A stretch of DNA of 19,652 bases, taken from positions 1-19,652 of the forward strand of contig JASDSW010000048.1 in NCBI GenBank assembly GCA_041441555.1. Direction: 5' to 3'. This DNA is from Pseudaeromonas sp041441555 (GTDB lineage Bacteria; Pseudomonadota; Gammaproteobacteria; Enterobacterales; Aeromonadaceae). Shown in pieces: positions 1-8,003 of the stretch; position 1 is the stretch's first letter, and every line of letters begins with the position of its first letter. Below the pieces are notes generated by a model. It worked only from the letters and a program-made list of their open reading frames with translations, searched no databases and had not been told where the DNA came from. A program made the translations under genes and the position numbers.

Positions 1-52
1 TGTAAATCTGACGGCTCTGCCTTCGAAGGTTCGAATCCTTCTCCCTCCACCA
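1..52 (+). tRNA. tRNA-Tyr (GUA), 3' portion only
   Basis: The 5' part lies outside the window. Visible are anticodon GTA at 2-4 with the AAA that follows it in the loop, a class II variable arm (GGC-TCT-GCC, 13-21), a T-arm GAAGG-TTCGAAT-CCTTC (25-41), acceptor strand TCCCTCC (42-48), discriminator A49 and an encoded CCA (50-52). The long variable arm together with GTA fits bacterial tRNA-Tyr, and the sequence closely resembles E. coli tyrT. No T-run terminator follows it. Confidence 0.93.
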
Positions 53-111
53 TTTCCCCCTGAATTGTCCTAGCTTCCCGGCAGCGCACTACTGCGCCGG
101 AAAAAATCCGT

Positions 112-117
112 TATAGT
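112..117 (+). promoter_or_regulatory. Possible -10 element for the response-regulator gene
   Basis: TATAGT lies 41 bases before the ATG at 158. At the usual 17-bp distance upstream (89-94) there is only a poor -35 match, so any promoter here would be weak or activator-dependent. Transcription could also run through from the tRNA. Confidence 0.3.
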
Positions 118-157
118 ATCGCCATCGCCTCCAGCCCCAGCCAGCGAACTAAGCCCC

Positions 158-1828
158 ATGACCGACTTGCTTGAACCGGACAACTCGACCCCCAGCAGCG
201 CCCTGCTGTTTCGGGATCAGCGCGTATTGCTGGTTGATGATCAGCGCTCATTCCAGGTCATGATGAAGGCGATGCTGCTCAATCTGGGCTTCAACAAGGT
301 CACCATCCTCGGCTCGGCCGAAGAGACCCGTCGTCGCTGCCAGAAAGAGCTGTTTGATATCTATCTGATCGATTACAACCTGGGGCTGGGGGAAAACGGC
401 CGCCAGTTGCTCGAAGCACTCCGTGAGCAGCAAAAACTGCCCCCCGAGGCGGTGGTGTTCATCATCAGCGGCGATAACAGTCGCTCCATGGTACTCAGCG
501 CGCTGGAAAGTGAGCCGGATGGCTACATGATGAAGCCCTTCTCCCAGGAGCAGTTACGACAACGCCTGCAGCGCGCCCTGCAACGCAAGCAGGAGCTCAA
601 GGAGCTGTTTGTCGCCCTCAACGACCACGACTATGCCGCGGTGATCCGCCACTGCCAGCAGGCGCTGGATGCCGGGACCAAGTTCAGCACATTTTGCCGC
701 TGCCTGATGGCCGAGATGCACATGCGCCTGGAGGATCCCGCCGCCGCCCGAGCCGTACTGCGCAGCGGTCTGGCCGCCGGGGAATCCAGCTGGTTGCGCC
801 TAGGTCTGGGTAAGGCCTGTTACCAACTCGGTCAATATGACGATGCGGTGGCTCACCTGCACACCGCCCTGCGCCTGCGCCCGCTGATGGTGGAAGCCTA
901 CCGCTGGCTCTCGTCGGCTCTGCTGGCCAGCAACAATCCGCAGGAAGCCATTGAAACCCTGAGCCGCGCTACCGAGATCTCGCCGCATTCGGGCATGCTT
1001 CATCGGCAACTGGCCGAAATGGCGCTGGCCCAGGGGGACTACCTGCGGGCTAGGGACTCCATGGCCACCATGCTGGAGCTCCACCGCTTCGATCCCGGCA
1101 AGACCCTGCAACTGTTGGGGGGTTATGTCCACAGCCTGATCCTCTACGCCCTGAACAGTGGCGATCCCTACCACATTGGCAATCTGCAAAAGCAGGTCAA
1201 CAACGCGCTGTCGCGCTGTCGCCAACTGCTGTTGGATAGCGGCGTGGACTTCGCCGCCTTCGAGCAGGTCTGTCAGGCCCGGGTACAGGTGGCTCGGGGA
1301 GAGATGGTGCGCGGCAAGAAGATGCTCTATAAGGCCATTCAGCCCTACCAGAACGAGCCGGACAACATCGCAGCCCCCCTGTTGAGCAACATGGTGCTAG
1401 GTCTGACCCAGCTGGGCGAGTATGAATATGCCGAGCAGTTGCAACCCCTGATGCAAGGCAAGGAGAACATCGACCATCTACTGTTGGCCTGCATCGAGAC
1501 CGGGGAAGACAAGGGGCAACAAGAGCGTCACCAGCGCTATCTGGAGCTGAACGAACAAGGGATCCGCGCCTATACCGCGGGTCGATTCGACGAGGCACTC
1601 GACTGCTTCCGCGAGGCCCTGCGGCGAGCACCGGCCAACACCAATGCCGCCATCAACAAGGCACAGGCCTTGCTGCAACTGACCAAGAGCCGCGGCAAAC
1701 AGACCCACGAACTGCTCGAAGAGTGCAAAACCACCCTGGCGCTGCTCGATGGTGTCCAGCTCAACCCGGCCCAGCTTGAACGTTTGCGCAAGCTGCAAGA
1801 AGATATGCAATCCCACAAGTCACACTAA
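158..1828 (+). CDS. Response regulator with receiver domain and C-terminal TPR repeats
   Basis: This 556-residue cytoplasmic protein has no DNA-binding output domain. Residues about 20-140 form a CheY-like receiver: acidic pair D27-D28 (LLVDDQR), phospho-acceptor D72 (LIDYN), S104 at the Thr/Ser position (IISGD), and K126-P127 (MMKPF). The remainder is helical, with TPR-like repeats at about 150-320 (for example around LGKACYQLGQYDDAVAHL) and another near 465-510. In this architecture phosphorylation is expected to modulate protein-protein contacts rather than transcription; the partner kinase and the target are not in the window. The start is the ATG at 158, preceded only by a weak TAAG. xthA follows after 33 bp on the same strand, so the two may be co-transcribed. 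The domain call is secure, while the biological role is unknown to me. Confidence 0.88.
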   Translation: MTDLLEPDNSTPSSALLFRDQRVLLVDDQRSFQVMMKAMLLNLGFNKVTILGSAEETRRRCQKELFDIYLIDYNLGLGENGRQLLEALREQQKLPPEAVVFIISGDNSRSMVLSALESEPDGYMMKPFSQEQLRQRLQRALQRKQELKELFVALNDHDYAAVIRHCQQALDAGTKFSTFCRCLMAEMHMRLEDPAAARAVLRSGLAAGESSWLRLGLGKACYQLGQYDDAVAHLHTALRLRPLMVEAYRWLSSALLASNNPQEAIETLSRATEISPHSGMLHRQLAEMALAQGDYLRARDSMATMLELHRFDPGKTLQLLGGYVHSLILYALNSGDPYHIGNLQKQVNNALSRCRQLLLDSGVDFAAFEQVCQARVQVARGEMVRGKKMLYKAIQPYQNEPDNIAAPLLSNMVLGLTQLGEYEYAEQLQPLMQGKENIDHLLLACIETGEDKGQQERHQRYLELNEQGIRAYTAGRFDEALDCFREALRRAPANTNAAINKAQALLQLTKSRGKQTHELLEECKTTLALLDGVQLNPAQLERLRKLQEDMQSHKSH

Positions 1829-1861
1829 GACTCAACCGCTTGAGCTAACTCGTGAGAGCCT

Positions 1862-2668
1862 ATGAAAGTTGTATCCTTCAATATCAATGGATTACGCGCA
1901 AGACTGCCCCAATTGCAGGCACTGATTGACACGCATCAGCCCGATATCATCGGCTTGCAGGAGATCAAGGTCCATGACGATGCCTTCCCACGTCAAGAGG
2001 TCGAAGCCATGGGATACCATGTCTACTTCCATGGACAGAAGGCTCACTACGGGGTTGCCTTGATGTGCAAACAACCACCGGTATCGGTGAGCCGCGGCTT
2101 TCCGGACGACGATGACGAGGCCCAACGCCGCCTGATCCGTGCCTGCTTCGAGCTGGAGGATGGCCAGCTCCTGACCGTGATGAATGGCTACTTCCCGCAG
2201 GGCGAAAGCCGGGATCATCCCACCAAGTTTCCCGCCAAAGAAAAATTCTACGCCGATCTGCTGCGCCTTCTGGAAACAGAGCACCAGCCGCAGGAGCCGC
2301 TGATCGTGATGGGCGATCTGAATATCTCCCCCGAAGAGAGCGATATCGGTATCGGTGAAGCCAACCGCAAGCGCTGGTTGCGTGACGGCAAGTGCTCCTT
2401 CCTGCCGGAAGAGCGTGAGTGGCTGGCCCGTCTTCGCCAGTGGGGACTGCACGACAGTTTTCGCGCCTTGCACCCGGAGGTGACGGATCGTTTCAGTTGG
2501 TTTGATTACCGCAGCAAAGGGTTCGATGAAAATCGGGGACTGCGTATCGATCTGATCCTGACCAGCGCTCCCCTGCTGGCACGGCTGAGCGAGGCCGGGA
2601 TCGACTACCCGCTGCGCGCCCTGGAAAAACCCTCGGATCACGCCCCGATCTGGGCCTCGTTCCGCTAG
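1862..2668 (+). CDS. xthA: Exodeoxyribonuclease III (AP endonuclease)
   Basis: The product is 268 residues, the same length as E. coli XthA, and belongs to the exonuclease-endonuclease-phosphatase fold. It cleaves DNA 5' of abasic sites and removes nucleotides 3'->5' in base-excision repair in the cytoplasm. Metal and catalytic residues are visible: N7 (FNING), E34 (LQEIK), D152 and N154 (GDLNISP), D230 (RIDLIL) and H260 (SDHAPIW). A purine-rich GTGAGAG precedes the ATG at a suitable distance. It follows the response-regulator gene closely and converges on the gene at 2760-4670. Nothing is missing or unusual in it. Confidence 0.97.
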   Translation: MKVVSFNINGLRARLPQLQALIDTHQPDIIGLQEIKVHDDAFPRQEVEAMGYHVYFHGQKAHYGVALMCKQPPVSVSRGFPDDDDEAQRRLIRACFELEDGQLLTVMNGYFPQGESRDHPTKFPAKEKFYADLLRLLETEHQPQEPLIVMGDLNISPEESDIGIGEANRKRWLRDGKCSFLPEEREWLARLRQWGLHDSFRALHPEVTDRFSWFDYRSKGFDENRGLRIDLILTSAPLLARLSEAGIDYPLRALEKPSDHAPIWASFR

Positions 2669-2706
2669 TCCGCCACCCGAATCCATCGGAATCAAATGCA
2701 CGGCCA

Positions 2707-2730
2707 GCCCAGGGTGAACACACCTTGGGC
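2707..2730. terminator. Stem-loop between convergent genes
   Basis: A 10-bp stem, GCCCAGGGTG/CACCTTGGGC with one G-U pair, closes an AACA loop. It sits in the 91-bp gap between the xthA stop and the stop of the opposite-strand gene. No T-run follows on either strand, so it is at best a weak or Rho-assisted bidirectional terminator, or an mRNA 3'-end protector. Confidence 0.4.
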
Positions 2731-2759
2731 ATGGCAAGCGAACGGGAAGCGACGCCGAA

Positions 2760-4670
2760 CTAGTGTGACGGCAGGGTGAAATTCAGACTGAGCTGCTCTT
2801 TGGCGCGGCGAACATTTTCGCGGTAACGGGCCAACTCGGCGACCGAAACGCTCTCCTGCAATCCCTCATACCGATAGCGCACCCGCAACACATCGGGTTT
2901 CAGCGGCTCAACCTGCATATCGAAGCGGAAGATGGCGTTATCCAACGAGGATTGATAGGGAGCAATCGGCATCGCCTTGGGCAGGTGCACCACAAACTCC
3001 TGCTGCAGACGGATCGGCGCGGTCAACATCAGGGGCTGGGTGCGGTTGCTCTCGACATCCTTGAGGTAGCTATCGAGCAGATCGGCATAGATATCTAACC
3101 CTTGCTTAGAGACCATCTGTTCACCGCCGAGCGTCAGATAGCCCTCACTCATCACCAGACGATTGGCCTGCCGATCGTCGGTCACCGTCGGCAAGCCCAC
3201 CGATTCGATGTCGCCGTAGATGCGTCCGTAATACTCCTCAAAGCGACGGCTCATGGCCTGCGGCGTCGTCACCAGCCACTGGCTGCGCTGTTGCTCCGCC
3301 ATCTTGCCCTGATAGCGACTCTCGACCACCAACCGATTCTGCTCGCTCTGCACCCAGAGCTCATGGCGTACCTGGATCTCCGGCGGGCGATACTCCCCAT
3401 CCATGGGCAACAGGGTCGTAACGCCCTTACTCAAGGGCAAGGCATATCGGAAATAGGGCACGGCGATGGTCTGCAGGTTATCGCCCTGGTTCAGCTCGGT
3501 GCCATCCAACCAGATCCGCTTGCCATCCAGCAACAGGGTGACAATCACATGGTCAAACAGATAGGGGGAAGGCTGCTGGTTGGGTAAGGCCGCCCCCTGC
3601 TCCAGACTGACCAGAGCCGCAGTGGGTGCAAATCCCATGGCCTTGAGCAGCGCCATCAAGAGCACCGTCTTGTCCTTGCAATCGCCATAGCGACGATACA
3701 GGGTATCGGCCGCACGACGGGGACGATGAGAGCCGATACCGTCCTCCATCCCCAGATAACGGATCTGCTGCTGCACAAAGTGCAGGGCGGCGATGATCTT
3801 TCCGGCCGGATCCTGGTCTGCGGCCAACTGGTCGGCCTGTTGCTGTACCTCCGGATCGACGACGGCCGCCGCCTCATACAGGGGCTGAGCCCAGGCCACC
3901 ACATCGGCCCAACTGGCAAACTCGCTGACACTCAACATGCGATTGGGCTGATACCAGGCGGGAGTATCACTCTGCAACTCGACGGCAGGAACATTCTCTT
4001 GCTGCCACAGGATCTCGCGCTGGCCGGAAGATTCACTGATCTTGACCTGCACGTCGCTCTCCTTGGGCGCTTGAAAGAACAGAGCCCGGCTCGGAGCCAC
4101 CAGCAGACGCAGGCTGTTGCGGGCAATCGGCACATCCCAGTCCATGGCCAGCATCTCGCTGTAACGCCCGCCCATCACCGGATTATTTCCCTGCAGGGTG
4201 TAGCTGTATTCAAGCACGTCACCCACCCGGATATCTGGCAGGATCAGGTAGGCGGTCCGGGTACCCGAGTAGAGAAAACGCGCCAGATCGGCCTCGCGCT
4301 GAAACACCCGCAGCTCATTCGGCTCCAGGCGGTCCAGCGGTTTGCCATTGCGCCACACCCGAGCCTTGTGGATGGTCAGGGTTTCGTAGCTCGGATCGAA
4401 ATCAAACGCGAGCTGCGAGGCTTTCTCCAGCCCCTCGGTGCTGCTGATCTGGATGACGAAGCGACTGAATCGTTGAACCTGGGATGAATCGACATAATTT
4501 TGCCGATCCACCAACAGATAGCGTTGACCGGCCTCGGCAGCCTGAGTGGAGCTTGTTGGGATCGGGACAGCTTGCAACCAGGAGGGTTCGGCAGCGAAAA
4601 GGACCGGCTCGGCCGCCTGGAGAGGAAAGGCTCCACACAGCAGCAGTAGAATGAGCAACACAGCGCGCAA
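2760..4670 (-). CDS. Exported DUF3857 / transglutaminase-like protein
   Basis: The product is 636 residues. An N-terminal signal peptide (hydrophobic LLILLLLCGAFPLQA, cleavage near residue 20) sends it to the periplasm. A DUF3857-type beta-rich region (about 50-230) is followed by a transglutaminase core with the full Cys-His-Asp triad: C331 (RRYGDCKDK), H374 (FDHVIV) and D389 (WLDGTE). The rest is a C-terminal beta-rich extension. Proteins of this layout are widespread in Gram-negative bacteria, and their substrate is generally unknown; they may act as cysteine peptidases or amidases. The start is TTG at 4670, chosen because AAGGAG sits 7 bases upstream and the signal peptide begins there. 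It lies 75 bp downstream of the ABC transporter operon on the same strand with no clear terminator between, so read-through is possible. Confidence 0.85.
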   Translation of the reverse strand: MRAVLLILLLLCGAFPLQAAEPVLFAAEPSWLQAVPIPTSSTQAAEAGQRYLLVDRQNYVDSSQVQRFSRFVIQISSTEGLEKASQLAFDFDPSYETLTIHKARVWRNGKPLDRLEPNELRVFQREADLARFLYSGTRTAYLILPDIRVGDVLEYSYTLQGNNPVMGGRYSEMLAMDWDVPIARNSLRLLVAPSRALFFQAPKESDVQVKISESSGQREILWQQENVPAVELQSDTPAWYQPNRMLSVSEFASWADVVAWAQPLYEAAAVVDPEVQQQADQLAADQDPAGKIIAALHFVQQQIRYLGMEDGIGSHRPRRAADTLYRRYGDCKDKTVLLMALLKAMGFAPTAALVSLEQGAALPNQQPSPYLFDHVIVTLLLDGKRIWLDGTELNQGDNLQTIAVPYFRYALPLSKGVTTLLPMDGEYRPPEIQVRHELWVQSEQNRLVVESRYQGKMAEQQRSQWLVTTPQAMSRRFEEYYGRIYGDIESVGLPTVTDDRQANRLVMSEGYLTLGGEQMVSKQGLDIYADLLDSYLKDVESNRTQPLMLTAPIRLQQEFVVHLPKAMPIAPYQSSLDNAIFRFDMQVEPLKPDVLRVRYRYEGLQESVSVAELARYRENVRRAKEQLSLNFTLPSH

Positions 4671-4745
4671 CGACAGGCTCCTTAAGAACCCTAGGAACTA
4701 AACGGTGCAATGATAGCACGTCACCACGCGGCCAGCAGCCTCAAC

Positions 4746-5441
4746 CTAGACAGTTCGCGGCCTTAAATGGACGTGCCAACGCAATTCGAGCCGCCGAAAT
4801 AGCCAGACGAGACACAGGCTCAACATCATGTAGAGCAAGCCAGCCGTCAAGAAGGCTTCAAATGGGCTGTAATAGCGTGCATTGATGATGCGTGCCGCGC
4901 CGGTCAGATCCACCACCGTGATGATCCCGGCCACGGCCGAGCCATGCAGCATGAAGATCACCTCATTGCTGTAGGCCGGTAATGCGCGTCGCAAGGCACT
5001 GGGCAGAACGATCCCCTTCATGGTTTGCCAGGGGGTCATCCCAAAGGCTTGTGCCGCTTCAATCTCGCCGCGCGGAATGGTGCGGATGGCGCCACGGATG
5101 ATCTCCGCCGTGTAAGCCGAGGTGTTCAACATGAAGGAGAGCAGCGCGCAGAACCAGGCCTCTTGAAACCAATTCCAGGCCCATGACTCCTTGAGCCAGC
5201 CCCATTGGCCTGCCCCGTAATAGATGATGAACAGCTGAACCAGCAGTGGCGTCCCCCGAAAGAAGTAGATGTAGCCCCAGGCCGGTAGCCGCACCAGCGG
5301 ATTGCTGCTATTGCGGCAGATCCCCAGCGGGATCGCGATCAGCAGACCGAGAAACAGGGAAAGAGCCACCAGCCAGACCGTATTCCCCAACCCTTGCAAG
5401 TAGGTGGGCCACTCCTGCGCGATGATCGAAAAATCAAACAT
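4746..5441 (-). CDS. hisM: Basic amino acid ABC transporter permease, HisM-type
   Basis: This 231-residue inner-membrane permease of the His/Glu/Gln/Arg/opine family is about the size of enteric HisM (roughly 238). Hydrophobic segments include TVWLVALSLFLGLLIAI near the N-terminus and a C-terminal LLYMMLSLCLVWLF. The EAA loop that docks onto the ATPase reads GEIEAAQAFGMTPWQTM. FFRGTPLLVQLFIIYYG and LPAYSNEVIFMLH are typical HisM segments. It should pair with the HisQ-type subunit to form the transmembrane channel for arginine, lysine, ornithine or histidine. The ATG lies 3 bp after the upstream stop, with a strong GAGGT/AGGGG ribosome site inside the end of hisQ, which suggests translational coupling. 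Exact substrate preference cannot be read from the sequence. Confidence 0.9.
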   Translation of the reverse strand: MFDFSIIAQEWPTYLQGLGNTVWLVALSLFLGLLIAIPLGICRNSSNPLVRLPAWGYIYFFRGTPLLVQLFIIYYGAGQWGWLKESWAWNWFQEAWFCALLSFMLNTSAYTAEIIRGAIRTIPRGEIEAAQAFGMTPWQTMKGIVLPSALRRALPAYSNEVIFMLHGSAVAGIITVVDLTGAARIINARYYSPFEAFLTAGLLYMMLSLCLVWLFRRLELRWHVHLRPRTV

Positions 5442-5444
5442 CCC

Positions 5445-6185
5445 CTACCTCGTCTGAATCGCGTAACGGCGTTCGGCCCACTTCAACAAGGTGGTGGAAA
5501 ACGCCGTGAATACCAAGAAAATCAATGCCACCGCCATGTAGAAGGTAAATGGCAGTTGGGTTGTCCCCGCCGCCAGACCGGCTTTGCGAACCATATCATC
5601 GAGCCCAATCACCGAGACCAGTGCGGTGGTTTTCATCAACACCAACCAGTTGTTCCCGAAGCCAGGTAAGGCGTGGCGAACCATCTGGGGAAACAGCACC
5701 CGCCGAAACACCTGCCAGGGCGTCATGCCATAGGCCGCCGCGGCTTCCAGCTGACCACGGTCCACCGCTAGGATGGCACCGCGAAAGGTTTCAGCCATAT
5801 AGGCACCGAAGATGAAGCCGATCGTCAACACCCCGGCGAGGAAGGGGCTGATATCGATATACTCGGGCACATAGGCGGTCCATTCGTGTTGCGCATTGCC
5901 CTGGGCCAGCCACTCATTGAGCCACTCGTTGGTGATAGTGCATAGAAAGTTGATGAAGACTTGGCCACCGAAGAACAGCAGCATCATCAGCACCAGATCC
6001 GGAATGCCGCGGATGATCGTGGTATAGAGAGTCGCCAGTCGTCTGGCCACGGGATAGCGCGACAACTTGGCCAGCGCTCCTATCATTCCCAGGATCATCG
6101 CTAGCACCACCGAAAGCAGTGACACCTGCAAGGTGACCCAGGCACCTTCCAGCAAGGAAGCCTCATAACCCTTTAAGTCAAACAT
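5445..6185 (-). CDS. hisQ: Basic amino acid ABC transporter permease, HisQ-type
   Basis: The protein is 246 residues from the ATG at 6185 (MFDLKGYEASLLEGAW). Two further in-frame ATGs exist upstream (6197, and 6227 overlapping an intergenic hairpin). I chose 6185 because homologues begin there and a GATGAGA precedes it. It is a multi-spanning inner-membrane protein with an EAA loop, GQLEAAAAYGMTPWQVF, and the family segment RGIPDLVLMMLLFF. It partners with the HisM-type permease; in the family these two form the translocation path fed by the periplasmic binding protein and powered by two ATPase subunits. Here the cognate ATPase gene is broken by a stop codon. Confidence 0.9.
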   Translation of the reverse strand: MFDLKGYEASLLEGAWVTLQVSLLSVVLAMILGMIGALAKLSRYPVARRLATLYTTIIRGIPDLVLMMLLFFGGQVFINFLCTITNEWLNEWLAQGNAQHEWTAYVPEYIDISPFLAGVLTIGFIFGAYMAETFRGAILAVDRGQLEAAAAYGMTPWQVFRRVLFPQMVRHALPGFGNNWLVLMKTTALVSVIGLDDMVRKAGLAAGTTQLPFTFYMAVALIFLVFTAFSTTLLKWAERRYAIQTR

Positions 6186-6201
6186 CGTCTCATCCATGAA
6201 C

Positions 6202-6221
6202 GACGGGCCCGCAGGCCCGTC
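6202..6221. other. Intergenic stem-loop between binding-protein and permease genes
   Basis: A perfect 8-bp inverted repeat, GACGGGCC/GGCCCGTC with a 4-base loop, fills the short gap between the binding-protein stop (6236) and the hisQ start (6185). No T-run follows in the direction of transcription. In enteric bacteria a stem-loop in the same place (hisJ-hisQ) raises binding-protein output over permease output by protecting the upstream mRNA. I infer the same role here. Confidence 0.6.
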
Positions 6222-6235
6222 CACCATTCGGGCAA

Positions 6236-7006
6236 TTATTCGCCGTAGGCATCAAAATCAAAGTACTTGTCGTTGACCACCTTGTACTGGCCGTTGGCAC
6301 GCAGCTCCTTGATGGCTTTGTTAAACATCGCCTTCAGATCGCCATCGCCCTTGCGCAGCGCAACCCCTGCTCCAATGCCGAACCAACGCGCATCGGTCAA
6401 CCCAGGCCCGACCAACTCGTAGTCCTTGCCATCCTCTTTCTTGATCAAACCGTCCAGCAAGGAGGCATAATCCGCCAGCACATAGTCCACGCGGCCAGCC
6501 TTCAGATCCAGATAAGCCTCTTCGGCGGTACCATAACGCTTGATATCGGCCCCCGGGAAGTTATCGGAGATATAGGAGTCCATCGATGTCGCCCGCTGCA
6601 CCCCAACTTTCTTGCCATTCATAAACTCGGCCGTCAGCTCCAGCTTGGTGCCCTTCTTGGTGGCAAAACGGGCCGGCACGTGCTGATACTTGTCCGAGAA
6701 ATCAACACGCTTCAACCGCTCCGGTGTGATATCCATGGTGGAGATGATGGCATCAAACTTCCGTGCCAACAGCCCCGGGATCATGCCATCCCAGTCCTGC
6801 TTGACGATGGTGCATTTGACCTTCATCTGCGCGCACAGGGCATTGGCCATATCCACATCAAAACCAGTGACATCGCCGTTGGCTTCAGTACGGGAAAAGG
6901 GTGGATACGCCCCTTCGATACCGATCCGAACGTTCTTCCACTCCTTGGCCTGAGCACCGCCAGCCACCAGCAACGCCATCATGGCCGCAACCCATACTCT
7001 CTTCAT
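6236..7006 (-). CDS. Periplasmic basic amino acid-binding protein (HisJ/ArgT/AotJ type)
   Basis: The 256-residue product starts at the ATG at 7006, giving the signal peptide MKRVWVAAMMALLVAGGAQA with cleavage before KEWK and no lipobox Cys. The reading frame is open further upstream, but that extension would bury the signal peptide. Type II periplasmic binding fold motifs are clear: IGIEGAYPPFSRTEANGDVT, GFDVDMANALCAQMKVKC, WDGMIPGLLARKFDAIISTM, ITPERLKRVDFSDKY and the ligand-pocket segment VGVQRATSMDSY. These match lysine/arginine/ornithine- and histidine-binding proteins. It is the second gene of the operon, as artI is in E. coli artPIQM, although the sequence is closer to HisJ/AotJ. Specificity within the basic amino acids is unresolved. 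Confidence 0.92.
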   Translation of the reverse strand: MKRVWVAAMMALLVAGGAQAKEWKNVRIGIEGAYPPFSRTEANGDVTGFDVDMANALCAQMKVKCTIVKQDWDGMIPGLLARKFDAIISTMDITPERLKRVDFSDKYQHVPARFATKKGTKLELTAEFMNGKKVGVQRATSMDSYISDNFPGADIKRYGTAEEAYLDLKAGRVDYVLADYASLLDGLIKKEDGKDYELVGPGLTDARWFGIGAGVALRKGDGDLKAMFNKAIKELRANGQYKVVNDKYFDFDAYGE

Positions 7007-7025
7007 ATCTGACTCCTTGACCTGA

Positions 7026-7796
7026 TTAATAGATGGACGAAATAAACTGCTTGAACCGCTCTGATTGAGGATTGGCGAAAAGCTCCTTCGGATCGCCTTC
7101 CTCCTCCACCACTCCCTGATGCAAGAACATGACCCGATTTGACACATCTCGTGCAAAACTCATTTCATGGGTCACCACCAGCATGGTTCGGCCCTCTTCG
7201 GCCAGGTTCCGCATCACCTGCAAGACCTCACCGACCAATTCGGGATCGAGCGCCGAGGTCGGCTCATCGAACAGCATCACTTCGGGATCGACCGCCAGAG
7301 CCCGGGCGATCGCTGCCCGCTGCTGCTGTCCACCGGATAGATGGCCCGGATAGTAGTCGCGACGCTCGTACAGACCGACGCGATGCAACAGCATCTCCGC
7401 CTTTTCGATGGCTTCGGCACGCGGGATCTTGAGTACCTGGATCGGAACCTCGATGACATTTTGCAGCACCGTCATGTGCGACCACAGATTGAAGCTCTGG
7501 AATACCATCGCCAGACGTGACCGGATGCGTTCAACCTGTTGGCGACTCTCGGGAAAACGCTCTCCGAGCTTGGAGCTCTTCATGCGAATCAACTCGCCAT
7601 GAACCAAGACATCGCCCGATGAGGGCGTTTCCAACAGATTGATACAACGCAGGAAAGTCGACTACCCCGAACCAGAGGAGCCGATAATCGAGATGACATC
7701 CCCTTTATGGGCAGTCAGATTGATGCCTTTTAAAACCTCATGAGAGCCGAAATGCTTATGCAGATTTCGCACCTCAAGTGTGGCCACGTCACTCAT
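7026..7796 (-). pseudogene. hisP: HisP-type ABC ATPase interrupted by TAG at the Walker A lysine
   Basis: From the ATG at 7796 the frame would encode 256 residues, about the length of HisP, and resembles it throughout. It begins MSDVATLEVRNLHKHFG and reaches IIGSSGSG, where codon 45 (7664-7662) is TAG and translation would stop. The frame then resumes at once with STFLRCINLLE. Codon 45 is the invariant P-loop lysine, so one base change (AAG to TAG) explains it. The remainder looks intact: Q-loop region FQSFNLWSHMTV, signature LSGGQQQR, Walker B VMLFDEPTSALDPE, switch VTHEM. A TTG at 7634 could restart translation, but that product lacks the P-loop and could not hydrolyse ATP. A purine-rich GGGCAAGG precedes the ATG. 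It is first in the operon, so the three transporter genes downstream may also suffer polarity. A sequencing error or a suppressor tRNA is the alternative. Confidence 0.88.
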
Positions 7797-7838
7797 GTTC
7801 AACAACCTTGCCCTTTGTGTGCCATCCAGGCATGGGAC

Positions 7839-7882
7839 TTACCAAAGCAGTAAGACCCTCTCACTGGCGCCGGAAGCGGCGC
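7839..7882 (-). other. 5' leader of the transporter operon with two stem-loops
   Basis: In the leader of the importer operon there is a perfect 6-bp stem with a tetraloop (GCGCCG/CGGCGC, 7867-7882). Next, toward the gene, comes a 5-bp stem (CTTAC/GTAAG, 7839-7855). Neither is followed by a T-run, so I do not call a terminator. They may stabilise the leader or affect translation of hisP. Confidence 0.35.
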
Positions 7883-7927
7883 GAAGATCACAAATTACAA
7901 GATGAACGGCAGATTGAGAAGCAGGAG

Positions 7928-7945
7928 ACCGAATTTTAATTCAAA
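7928..7945 (-). promoter_or_regulatory. ARG box (ArgR operator) upstream of the transporter operon
   Basis: Read on the minus strand, TTTGAATTAAAATTCGGT matches the ARG-box consensus WNTGAATWWWWATTCANW at every specified position but one. It lies about 130 bp before the hisP ATG and contains TAAAAT, a good -10 match, so bound ArgR would compete with RNA polymerase. ARG boxes usually occur in pairs 2-3 bp apart; I see only a poor second candidate next to it (7949-7966). ArgR repression by arginine is known for enteric artPIQM and hisJQMP, which supports the substrate assignment. Confidence 0.65.
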
Positions 7946-8003
7946 AAAGCATGATTTTTTGCATTATTAACGCACTAGCGACGCATATAGGTGCATGAGC
8001 TCA

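Noticed and set aside
78..100. Hairpin CCGGC/GCCGG downstream of the tRNA as its terminator
   Set aside because: It is followed by an A-run, not T, on the + strand and has a bulged stem, so it is not a + strand terminator.
7949..7966. Second ARG box adjacent to 7928-7945
   Set aside because: The half-sites match poorly and the spacing between them is wrong; at most a weak auxiliary site.
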